From Epiperipatus broadwayi (Eukaryota > Onychophora > Udeonychophora > Euonychophora > Peripatidae): a stretch of 64,000 nt of DNA. The translations under genes and the position numbers were made by a program. Numbering within the stretch: the first letter of the stretch is position 1; the number at the start of each line of letters is the position of its first letter. Location of the stretch: positions 3,131,001 through 3,195,000 of the forward strand of contig JAQFVV010012498.1 of assembly GCA_028023455.1 (NCBI GenBank), in the 5' to 3' direction. The notes under the pieces were generated by a model. The model saw nothing but the letters and a program-made list of their open reading frames with translations, was not told the origin of the DNA and did no database searches. Below, piece by piece: positions 55,211-64,000 of the stretch.

Positions 55211-56048
55211 AATAGACAAAAACAATAATTAAGTTATAAATCATTGTTACTAAGTAATTATTATTTAGAAATAAATTATAAATTTGAAATTATTTATTTA
55301 AAATGAAAATTACTACAATAATAAAAAATATATTATTTAAACATTTTTTTTATATTTCTACAATATTAATATTTTAAAAGATTAAAGATAAAAGTGTTAA
55401 ATTAACATTGAAATATTGACTTTTCTAACAAGGGAGTTACAACACAATTATTTTCCATTCACTCACACACAAAAATAAAATAACTGTTTTTAAAATAACT
55501 AATCTAAAGTTTTTGATTCAATATTGGATTTATAAAAAGATGGGGATATATTATTTAACCAATAATTAAAATTAAACTAACATTTATAAACTATACTTTG
55601 AAATAATGACAACTTAATTAGTTACAGTATTGAAAATTAATACTGCATTTTTTAAAAAAAAATTAACTTAAATATTTTAAATACATTTTAGGGGTAGTTT
55701 GTTGATAATTTAATTTTATAAAAGATGTAATAACTAATTAAGAACACTTTTAGCTCTTGCACTATAACATGTTTAATAATAAGTAATATATTTAAATAAA
55801 TAATATTTTATGATTACGCATCTACAATTACAAATAAGCTAGAGTAATAAGATTAATATTATTGAAATTTATTTAGATAAGTTCATATTAAATAGTAATG
55901 TTTTATAATAGTATTATAACTCAGTTAAATAGCTACAGAATGATGGATTAACACTACTACAGTGATAACATTTACTTAAAAATAGAGTATTGTTCAATGT
56001 ACTATCACAAAAATTTAACATTAAGTTCTTCGCTATGAAATTAAGGTT

Positions 56049-56050
<2 letters not shown>
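55211..56050. other. AT-rich stretch, nothing recognised
   Basis: No coding or structured signal seen. Confidence 0.5.
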
Positions 56051-56052
<2 letters not shown>

Positions 56053-56113
<61 letters not shown>

Positions 56114-56123
56114 ATATATATAT
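56053..56123. repeat. (TA)n microsatellite
   Basis: About 35 TA repeats with one interruption. Left flank ends TTACA; right side is TGTACTCGG. Confidence 0.95.
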
Positions 56124-56520
56124 TGTACTCGGTTCACTCCGCAGAAGATCTTACTTACACTGCAAATGTTTTGGCTGGTTTCAAACTTCTTTATGATACA
56201 TTTATAGTCTTATTTAATTATAAATGTTATATGAACGAACTGGCACATTCGAGCAAAGTGGGAAATATTATTGATAGCTTTAACTATCAATAATACCCAC
56301 GATCAGATCGTGGCCCACCTTGGCTACTAGATTCAAACTCCTACTATCCAAACACTTTATTTGTTTCAGAGTAAGCCCTGGGCGCAAGCTAGTCTAAGAC
56401 GAACGTATTCGGACAGTAGGCTCATAACCCAGCTCTCGAAACATTCCCAAACTAGCTCAGTCTGATTTTTAATCATTAAATAACAACACATTGTTTTATA
56501 ATAGTGGTGAAAGGAATTGA
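56124..56520. mobile_element. TG-starting, CpG-rich insertion after (TA)n (element C, partial)
   Basis: Begins TGTACTCGG, as element A begins TGTACCGG. It has the same local rise in CG dinucleotides and ATTCAAACTCC-type words as elements A and B. Two adjoining palindromes occur: TATTATTGATAG/CTATCAATAATA (about 56267-56295) and CACGATCAGATCGTG (about 56298-56312). I cannot find the right boundary. Confidence 0.4.
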
Positions 56521-57790
56521 TAAGAGAATTGGTAAAAAGAATTGACTGACAAAATAAGGCTTAAATTTAAAGACAATTTATTAACATTAATTATACTAAA
56601 TTTAAATATCTTTATAAATTTTAACTAACATAATAGTGGTATTTTTATCAAGCACATATTTAACTCATATACTCACATATATAATAATAAATCATTAAAT
56701 AGTATTTGAAACTTAAACACATATATCAATAGTTAATTTTATGTATTATATAGAGTTCATATAATTAGACTCTTGGAGGATTCACACAAATGCAATGGCT
56801 ACTGTATAAATGAAAATAAGAAAATGTTTTACATAGGATTTTGAACATAGATTTAGAACTTTGTTTTCTTCTTGGTTGCTGCTTCCATTATGAATATTTT
56901 CAGCCAACTGGGACATTGCCTTGAGGAGTTTCGTTAATATTAACTTTATTATTATTGGAGACAATTAAACATTGATGGAGGGTTTCCAAGCTGTTACACA
57001 GACATTATTTCATGGGCAGATCTTGCTGATCTTATTAGACTAAGGGCTGAAGTAAGATTGTATGTTCCCAAAAGCTGCTCAGCACTGCATTTCTGTTTCT
57101 GAATACATAATAAACTGCACTGTTATCTCTAGACTAGATTGAATGGTTTTCTGAATTGATTGTCCGATAAAATTTGGGTTATTTATATATGTGAAGTGTT
57201 TTTGTTTTGATATCCTCCGGCAGTATGTGTTGACAAAATTCCTTTGATAATCTCATGTTTTTGAAGATTGTTTAATTTAGTAGCAGCCATGCAAACATAT
57301 TGTTTTTACATTTTAGTTAATAGCCATCGTGGAATGTATTTTAATTTTTAACTTTCATTTATTATTTTTTATTTCTTTAACTTTTTCAGCATTGTCAGCT
57401 TACTTTACATGCTTGGGTGCTCATTTGATGACATGTTATTTTCTTTCTTTGCTGACATAAAAAGTATAATCATGATGTCGAAGAAAATATGGCCATTTTT
57501 AGCTGTATATGTTAGCTTTCAAACAATTTTTATTAAAAAAAAAACGGTTGAAATTTGGATTTTTGGCGAATTTTTTAATCAACCACAGTATTTAATTTTT
57601 TTGTTTTTTTGGTAATTTTTGTACTTATCACGAAACGATAAAAGACATAAAATGTTTTACGAGCTGGAAGTAAAATTTTCTCCGATATTATTTACAAACA
57701 AGACCTACAAACAGACCAACAACATAATTATTTGTAAGTAAAATTTTTTAATTTTTTTTTACATTTTTTGAAAAAATATATTTTTTATTA
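56521..57790. other. AT-rich stretch, nothing recognised
   Basis: May include more of element C. No genes recognised; the 57409-57615 frame looks random. Confidence 0.4.
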
Positions 57791-57794
57791 ATTT

Positions 57795-58090
57795 TAGTTT
57801 GTAATTAGTCTGTGGTAATTTGTAGTTACATATTTATTTATTTATGCTCATATACAATTCATATCTATCGAAAAATTGGTGTGTGTGTAATTATATATTT
57901 ATACTCGTATAGAATTCATATTTATCATAATTTTCTAAAGGTAGTTTGTAATACATTTATTTATGCTCACATAAAATTCATATTTATCGAAAAATTAGTG
58001 TGATTTAGTTTGTAATTATATATTTATTATAAAATTCATATTGTAATTAACTTATTAGTATATAATTCATATCATAATTATCTAAAGTTC
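57795..58090. repeat. Degenerate tandem repeat, ~60-100-bp units
   Basis: GTTTGTAATTA, ATATTTAT, CATATA.AATTCATAT and ATCGAAAAATT.GTG recur three to four times in order, with length changes between copies. Confidence 0.65.
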
Positions 58091-58122
58091 TATCTACACT
58101 AATCCTTTTATTTTTATAAAAA

Positions 58123-58160
58123 TAATGATTTTCAAAAAGTATACTTTTTGAAAATCATTA
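58123..58160. repeat. Perfect 38-bp palindrome
   Basis: TAATGATTTTCAAAAAGTA followed immediately by its exact reverse complement, with no loop. A second palindrome, TGTATACAAA-C-TTTGTATACA, lies at 58216-58236. Confidence 0.9.
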
Positions 58161-58366
58161 ATTATGTTTATATAATATGGTTTACAAGCAATGGGTTATA
58201 AAACTAATAATCAAATGTATACAAACTTTGTATACACAAAGATATAATCCAATTCTGAAACTTGTTTATGTTTATGCTTGATCATGCTTTGTTTTTGCTA
58301 TATGTTTCATAACATTATTTTCAAGTCTATAGACTATATGCAAATAAATTATATCTGTGGTACAAT

Positions 58367-58500
58367 AAATATAAAAAAGATAGCATCACTTCTGTATATA
58401 AAGAATATAAACATCACTTGTGCAGTGCATAAAGAATATAAATATCACTGGTGACCACAAAGAATATAAACATTACTATTGTACACACAAAAAATATAAA
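58367..58500. repeat. ~30-bp degenerate tandem repeat
   Basis: AAAGAATATAAACATCAC-like units repeat four to five times with variable GTGCAGTG/GGTGACCAC/TTGTACACA linkers. Confidence 0.75.
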
Positions 58501-58680
58501 ATGAAGAGATGAAACTCATTTTATCAGTGATATAAAAAGTAGTCTACAATTTCTAGTTTTAGACAGACAAGAAGCCAATTGCTATGATGATTTCTTTTGT
58601 ATCTTTTATTAGGATGAATCTTTTTCTTTATAGATGCCTTTAACATTTAACATTTAGAAAATTTGGGGTACAAGATAAAA

Positions 58681-58736
58681 ATGAAGAAGTCATATCCGAT
58701 TTCTTTTGGAGATTGTGAAGCTGTGGATTATCTCAG
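58681..58736 (+). other. Weak candidate coding exon with splice donor
   Basis: ATG opens 18 codons (MKKSYPISFGDCEAVDYL) followed by CTCAG/GTAAGA, a near-consensus splice donor. Pyrimidine-AG acceptor-like sites lie upstream near 58611 and 58635. No family recognised; such a short exon can arise by chance. Confidence 0.15.
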
Positions 58737-58749
58737 GTAAGACATATTA

Positions 58750-59385
58750 TACATGTTTAGAAATATAATTTTGTAAGGAATAGAAAGAAATTATCACTGA
58801 AGATGTATTTTGAATTTTAGTTGACGTTAATTTCCAAATTATGAACAAACAATAAAATAATAATTATTTCGGATGTGAAAATTTTTTTTCCTTATTTTTT
58901 ATATAGTTATCACTATTTATTTTATGCTTATTGTTTTCCTTAAATTTTCTAGTTTCTAGCAATGTAATTGTTTTTGCTCTAACATAATTAAAACTGAAGT
59001 TAGTATGAAAATTGTGTCTCAGGCCAGTATTTTAAAAAGTTCAATATGGCGGCTTTAAGCCGAAGTAGTTAATACGGTTATATTTATTTTATATTTGCAT
59101 GCACATATATAATTTTATTCTACACATCAAAACTAGTTTTAAGATTACTTTTTCTTTAATTCGAATGAGAAGAGATTTATATTTTGAAAATTTTAACTAT
59201 TTATTTTTAAGAATACTAATAAGAAAAACTTTACTTCCTTTTATAAAACTTTTAGTTTAATTTTCTAAAGAAAACCCCTTCCCACTTTTAATCAATTATT
59301 TTCCAACTTTTATTTCAAACTCTTTTATGAAAGATTTTTATTTTAATAATTTTTTTAGACAAAATTATTTTTATATACATGTGCC
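58750..59385. other. AT-rich stretch, nothing recognised
   Basis: Contains one GC-rich 13-base palindrome CGGCTTTAAGCCG near 59050; no genes. Confidence 0.45.
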
Positions 59386-59390
59386 AATTC

Positions 59391-60248
59391 GGCCTTGTAT
59401 TATTCAATGAATTAAATAGTTTAGAAGGTTTAAAATGGAGTAAATCTTTTGAAGAAAAAATGTCAATTCAGTATTTAGATATTAAAGTTACCCGTAATAA
59501 AAATAAATTAGATTATTGTATGGTAATAAAAGATATTGAAAAAAGAGAATATATTCCTTGGTATTCAAATGTGCCAATAGCACATAAATTATCCGGTTTA
59601 AAATCATTTTTATTTAGGAATAATAAATTATGTAAATATAGTTCTGATAAAATAAGTAACATAAATGTATTTATTATGGATTTGTTAAATGTTGGATATG
59701 ATCATAAATTAATTTATAATATTGTTATTAAGTTTAATAATAATAGAAATATTTTAGATGCTACAGATATTGATAAAATAAAATATACTTGGATATCAAT
59801 ACCATTTATTTGTAATGAACAAGTGAAATTTATAAAACAGATATATAAAAATATATGTCGAGTTGCATTTTCTACTACTCCTAATTTAAATAGATTAATA
59901 AATAATTCAAAAAATAGGTGTAGTATTTTAAATCAAAGTTGTGCAATATATAAATGGCTATGTGTTTGTGGAAAGGCATATATTGGGGAATCTCAATGTA
60001 CATTGGAGAAAAGATCAAAGGAGCATTTGTTGTTATATAAACGAGTGCAAAAATCAAGACAAGAGAATGTTAGAAATGATGATGTATCACCATCAGTATT
60101 TTTTGATCATAATGTAACATGTATTTATGGTTTTGATTTTGATTTTAATAAAGTTAAGATTTTGTGTATTAAAAGAAATAATAATAAATGCAAAATTAAA
60201 GAAGCTATGTTAATAAAAAGTGAAAAGCAACAGTTGATAAACAGATAG
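59391..60248 (+). CDS. PLE RT C-terminal part fused in frame to GIY-YIG endonuclease
   Basis: An uninterrupted frame of about 286 codons, starting at the truncation point; the upstream ATG at 59379 is chance. It contains LFNELNSLEGLKW, QYLDIKVTRNKNK (RT motif D/E region), AHKLSGLKSFLFRN and the linker INNSKNRCS. Next come YKWLCVCGKAYIGESQC (C-x-C, Y-I-G), KRSKEH (Arg...His), SVFFDHNVTCIYGFDFDF and KIKEAML with the catalytic Glu. RT motifs A-C, including YVDD, are missing, so it cannot polymerise. The nuclease looks complete and, unlike the pair at 38-41 kb, is in frame with RT, showing the native fusion. Confidence 0.88.
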   Translation, partial: GLVLFNELNSLEGLKWSKSFEEKMSIQYLDIKVTRNKNKLDYCMVIKDIEKREYIPWYSNVPIAHKLSGLKSFLFRNNKLCKYSSDKISNINVFIMDLLNVGYDHKLIYNIVIKFNNNRNILDATDIDKIKYTWISIPFICNEQVKFIKQIYKNICRVAFSTTPNLNRLINNSKNRCSILNQSCAIYKWLCVCGKAYIGESQCTLEKRSKEHLLLYKRVQKSRQENVRNDDVSPSVFFDHNVTCIYGFDFDFNKVKILCIKRNNNKCKIKEAMLIKSEKQQLINR

Positions 60249-60503
60249 GCCGCCAATATAAAAATTAATGAATTGTGGGAAAATTGATGTATGACGTATT
60301 ACTTTTTGTTTACATTTGTAACAGTTTTTTCTAATACACTTTGAATCTAGTTGACAACAACTACATAGATAGTTGAAAGTACTTCTATTAAATTGGTATA
60401 TATATATTTTTTTAAAATATTGTTTTACTGTATTAATTATTGTATTGTTTTGAATAATTATATATATATTTTATTATAATTGGAATACAGACATTGATTA
60501 ATA

Positions 60504-60505
<2 letters not shown>
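59391..60505 (+). mobile_element. 5'-truncated Penelope-like element
   Basis: The coding region (59391-60248) is followed by a 3' tail whose AGTTGAAAGTACTTCT is shared with the pair at 37.6-41.5 kb. The tail ends GGAATACAGACATTGATTAA just before (TA)n at 60507, the same terminal extension as at 37621-37658. No inverted partner seen on the left. Insertion at (TA)n again. Confidence 0.8.

Positions 60506-60506
<1 letters not shown>

Positions 60507-60549
<43 letters not shown>
60507..60549. repeat. (TA)n microsatellite
   Basis: About 21 repeats between the PLE end and TGTAAATATC at 60550. Confidence 0.95.
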
Positions 60550-60552
<3 letters not shown>

Positions 60553-62589
60553 AAATATCAATAGGTCGATATTTATATTTTAAAAATTTGTTATTTGTTA
60601 TTAAAAAAAAAATCTCTTTAAGTTGAAGTTTACATATGAAATATTTAAATTTTTCTTTTATGTTTGTTGAATATAGTTATTATTTGAAGTTATTATTTTA
60701 TTTATATATATCGATAGTACATCGTTATAAATATTTAATTATTGAAATAAATAAGGACATATAAATTGTTGATTAAAAAAAAAATATTTTATTTGCAATG
60801 ATTACTAAATGTAATAAATAATTATTTATGTATATTTTAAAAGATGTCAAATTTTCGATTTGATACTTTTTATATGTATACTTAATATTTTATTTTTATT
60901 TTGATGTTAATTGTTGTAAAAGAGAACATATATATATAACATGAGTTTTAAAATAGCATCTGCTGGCATAAAACCACGCGACAATAATAAGGAAGCCATT
61001 ATTAGGATTATTGCTTATTAAAAATGGGATATAGAACAAACAACTGAAGGATAGAATTTTATTACATTTTATTTCTTTAAAGTTTACCATTTTTAAAATA
61101 CTGAAGTAACGTATATATTTTGTAATAAACATATAAATTATGACGGGGTAATAAGGATATATCGCAGCTAGGGCTGCATCATCATCATCGCTTTCATATA
61201 TTCTAAAGCAATTTTTCAATGGAACAACTAAAAATTTCAACGTATAAATTTCATCGCGTCTGGAGTTAAAAGCTGGCATAGCTATCTTAAATGTATTATC
61301 GTCAATTTAATTCTAATCTGGAAATAATTGTAATTGATGTACCGGATTTAACATTTTAATAAAATATGCATATATTCAAGAATTAATAATCTTCTTTAAT
61401 GAAATCGTTTCGTCGTTCTTTTAATAGAATGCATTCTAAAAATAAAATAATAAAATATACAGATGAAAAAACTCATGGACTAAATTAATTCTTAAAAAGG
61501 ACAATCAACTAAGTGAACTTTTAAAAAAGGTATTTAATAATTATATATTTATATGAGTGATGTGTGGATATATATTTTTGAGATTGATATATTTTTTTTT
61601 TTTGTTTATTTTTATTTTTCATTGTAAAATGTAACGTTTGTGAATGATCAATTTAAGCGTCTTATTTTATTATAACATTAAACGTATAACAGATGATATT
61701 TAAGATAAATATTTAAATAATTTTAAAATCTGAAATATAATTTATAAGTTGAGGTACTAAATATTAATTATTATCTTTACATTGCAACTATTAGGCAGAA
61801 ATATGTCTTTATATATTTATTGTTTATATTTATATTGGAAATATTAATATTATTTAAAGTCAAATGATAACATAAATAAAAGATGTGCTATTTATTTTTA
61901 TAAATAATGCCTTTGTAATTATTTAAAGATCGATACTATATTATTCTTATTTTCTTAATGCCAAAGTTATTAGTGAATTAATTGAATTTACGACTTAATA
62001 AAAGATAATTTCTTATTTCATTTATTACTTGGTTTGTAGGTCACTTACATATATTATTTTTCATACACATATTTAGAGGTACATAAATTTATATAGTAGA
62101 TGTGTATATTTGAATTTAATAAAAGTCCCTTTATTTTTGATATATATATTTGATTAGTTAGTCACATCAACCTAAAAGATAAATTATAATGAAAGATCTC
62201 ATTGATTAGTATGATTTTAGATTTGTTTTATATAAAGCTAGCTGGGAGGGCAATTTAAACAATTTATTAAAATATAATTGGAACAAGTTTATTTTTCTTC
62301 ATTCTTTAATATAAATGGAATAACTCATATACATTCCATTATATTTAACTTGCTTAATTATGAGCTACCATATAGTTTCCATTACATTATTTATATAACC
62401 GGGATAATTTTGTCTTTCTTCAATTTAAATGGAATGTAGCAAGTACGATCCATTATATTTAACTTGTCCAAACATGGGCTACCTTAAGTTCCATTACATT
62501 TGGAGCATCCAAGTGAGGCTCTGAATTATAGGTTCCATTACATTTGGCTAGTCCAATCGTGGGGCTGCTACATATACGTTTCCATTACA
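60550..62589 (+). mobile_element. Candidate long LTR (TGT...ACA) followed by PBS
   Basis: Starts TGTAAATATC directly after (TA)n and ends TTCCATTACA two bases before TGGCGCCCAACGTGGGGC, a tRNA-complementary primer-binding-site-type sequence. If so, this is a 2.04-kb left LTR with the internal region running off the window to the right. The matching right LTR is outside the window, so the call rests on the ends and the PBS only. Confidence 0.4.
60896..61279 (-). other. Unassigned minus-strand frame, possible exon
   Basis: Its first 40 codons (MPAFNSRRDEIYTLKFLVVP, then LKNCFRIYESDDDDAALAAI) have protein-like composition. The remainder is hydrophobic AT-rich sequence that looks random. No family recognised and no convincing splice donor follows the good part. 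It lies within the candidate LTR at 60550-62589. Confidence 0.2.
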
Positions 62590-62630
62590 TTTGGCGCCCA
62601 ACGTGGGGCTAGAAATAAGCTAATTAGGGC
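62334..62630 (+). repeat. Degenerate ~45-bp tandem repeat ending in PBS-like copy
   Basis: TTCCATTA(C/T)ATTT begins units at about 62334, 62377, 62449, 62489, 62533 and 62580. Three later units continue TTTGG followed by a diverged ...TCCAA.TGGGGCT; the last reads TTTGGCGCCCAACGTGGGGC. The PBS-like segment is thus the last rung of a repeated series. Confidence 0.7.
62592..62609 (+). promoter_or_regulatory. Primer-binding-site-like sequence
   Basis: TGGCGCCCAACGTGGGGC begins with the TGG expected to pair with a tRNA 3' CCA end, two bases after a CA that would close an LTR. Confidence 0.5.
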
Positions 62631-62639
62631 TTGAAATAC

Positions 62640-64000
62640 CCCACATACTTGAGATTAAGATGTCTAGTATATATATATTAATATGAGATGTATAGTTTAA
62701 AGAAAGAGAAGCATTTTTGTGTGTTTAATTTTTTTTTATATAAATGGAAATATTTTAGCCTTATGTTTAGATGGTGATGGTTAATATTATTGTATTTTTT
62801 TTTTTAGTGATGAAAGATAAATATAGTCATGAAGCAGTTTAATTTCAATTTAAAAAGTATATTGATGGTGTTGAATTATAGTATAATAATTTTGTACATA
62901 TTTGGAAAGTTTGAGTTGTAGAAAATCTATAATTTTGAAGGTTGGATGGGATATTTGATTGTTGGAGTTTGGTTGGTTCTGTTGCAGGTATTGATGTTGA
63001 GTGGGGAATTTTGGTTATTATCTTGAGGATGTGATGCATTCATGTCACTTGTGATTGATTAGTCTCATTCATTGCTCCAACCCAAATCTTGATGTTTATT
63101 ATTATTTATCATGAAGCAGTTAACAGTAGTCCTGCCATGATTTTATCTTTAAAACTCCAGAGAGAGTAAGATATAATTATTTTAATATAAGTATAATATT
63201 TGCCTCTAAGTCTCCCAAAGATGAGCAAGGAAATATTTATAAATAATAGCCCCTAAGACTTAAATATAAGCAGGGTAGTGTAATGGTGTTCTAAGAAAAA
63301 TTATTATGGGTTGTAGTAGATAGGATAGAATGAAATGTGATAGTCATCTAAGTGTTCATGAAACATTGTATGCTTTGGGAGTAATGATTGAATTCTTTTA
63401 TCTACATCAAAGTTGTGAAGTGCTAATCAATCTTTTGGTTGTCAATATCTGTCGGATCTTTGGAGGAATAGATAAGTATATAACTTAAATATATAACACC
63501 AAACTTAAGAGTTTGATTAATTGATTATTGTTTGTAACAAATAATCTATTACATTGATTATCAATTAGGGTTTGAAAACAAACATATCGATGTTTTATTT
63601 TTTTTTTTCTTTGTAAGTGACTTTTAAACATGAAATTCAATTAGTAAATATTTGTTAGTAGTAAACTGCATTAGTACAATTTTAGTAAAATATTTCGAGC
63701 ACAAAAGTTAATAATAAGTGAAGTAGATATTTTTTTTTTATGTGTATAAAATGGTATTAAGTATTAAAGTCCAGAAAATTTATAGGTATCGATTTAAGTA
63801 TTTTATATTTAACTACCATTATTTTGAATGAGAAAGTTGTCTCACTATATTATCAAATTAGTTATTTTAAGGCATGTGAACATTTAGTTGTAGTTTAAAT
63901 ATTTCAAGGTTATATTGAATTTGATATGAAGTATCCACATTTTAATATAGTATAAGTGTAGAATATTTATTATCATTAAATATAAATAAATGTTATTTAG
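62640..64000. other. AT-rich stretch to window end
   Basis: If 60550-62589 is an LTR this would be its internal region, but no gag or pol frame is readable on the plus strand. The minus frame at 62845-63039 is Thr/Asn/Gln-rich and unassigned. Confidence 0.4.

Overview
The window looks like repeat-rich, non-genic DNA from an invertebrate animal. By eye it is about three quarters A/T and full of (TA)n and (TATC)n microsatellites. Every protein signature I can recognise belongs to a transposable element: Penelope-like elements (PLEs), an RTE-type LINE, a second LINE fragment, a Ty3/Gypsy gag-protease remnant and a hAT transposon. PLEs with a C-terminal GIY-YIG nuclease are typical of metazoans. 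I could not fix the phylum. I found no rRNA, CRISPR array or confident tRNA, and no convincing host gene, only two weak exon candidates.

Layout. 1-1011: tandem array of a 345-bp unit ending in an inverted segment. 1147-2466: decayed head-to-head PLE pair with a 15-bp target duplication. 8.1-8.7 kb: diverged, TIR-bounded array. 8.8-11.95 kb: old RTE LINE (minus strand) split by a second PLE (9385-10974) with a hammerhead-like motif. 18.1-19.0 kb: (TATC)n with a one-sided decay gradient. 19.2-26.2 kb: two related, non-coding, comparatively CpG-rich retroelements in (TA)n tracts, one with 710-bp LTRs. 27.4-29.8 kb: Gypsy gag-protease remnant (minus). 30.2-31.7 kb: intact copy of a dispersed repeat followed by 0.9 kb of compound (TATC/TACC/TCGA)n. 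36.4-41.6 kb: nested PLE cluster including a nearly identical 1.8-kb inverted pair. 46.9-48.9 kb: second RTE LINE (minus) carrying a 271-bp palindromic PLE remnant. 49.8-50.05 kb: PLE nuclease fragment. 52.46-55.2 kb: hAT remnant with a nested LINE piece. 56.1 kb: another TG-starting insertion at (TA)n. 59.4-60.5 kb: 5'-truncated PLE. 60.55-62.6 kb: possible long LTR ending in a tRNA-type primer-binding site with a ladder of related motifs.

The unifying theme is PLE biology. Five insertions share one architecture: two 5'-truncated copies joined head to head, tails pointing outward, usually with a 34-38-bp extension on only one end. Three have recognisable target duplications. In one family the truncation point falls next to a predicted self-cleavage site, suggesting that ribozyme-cut RNA templates set these 5' ends. 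A second theme is insertion of TG...CA-bounded elements into (TA)n tracts; one such insertion can be read directly against an empty-site copy elsewhere in the window.
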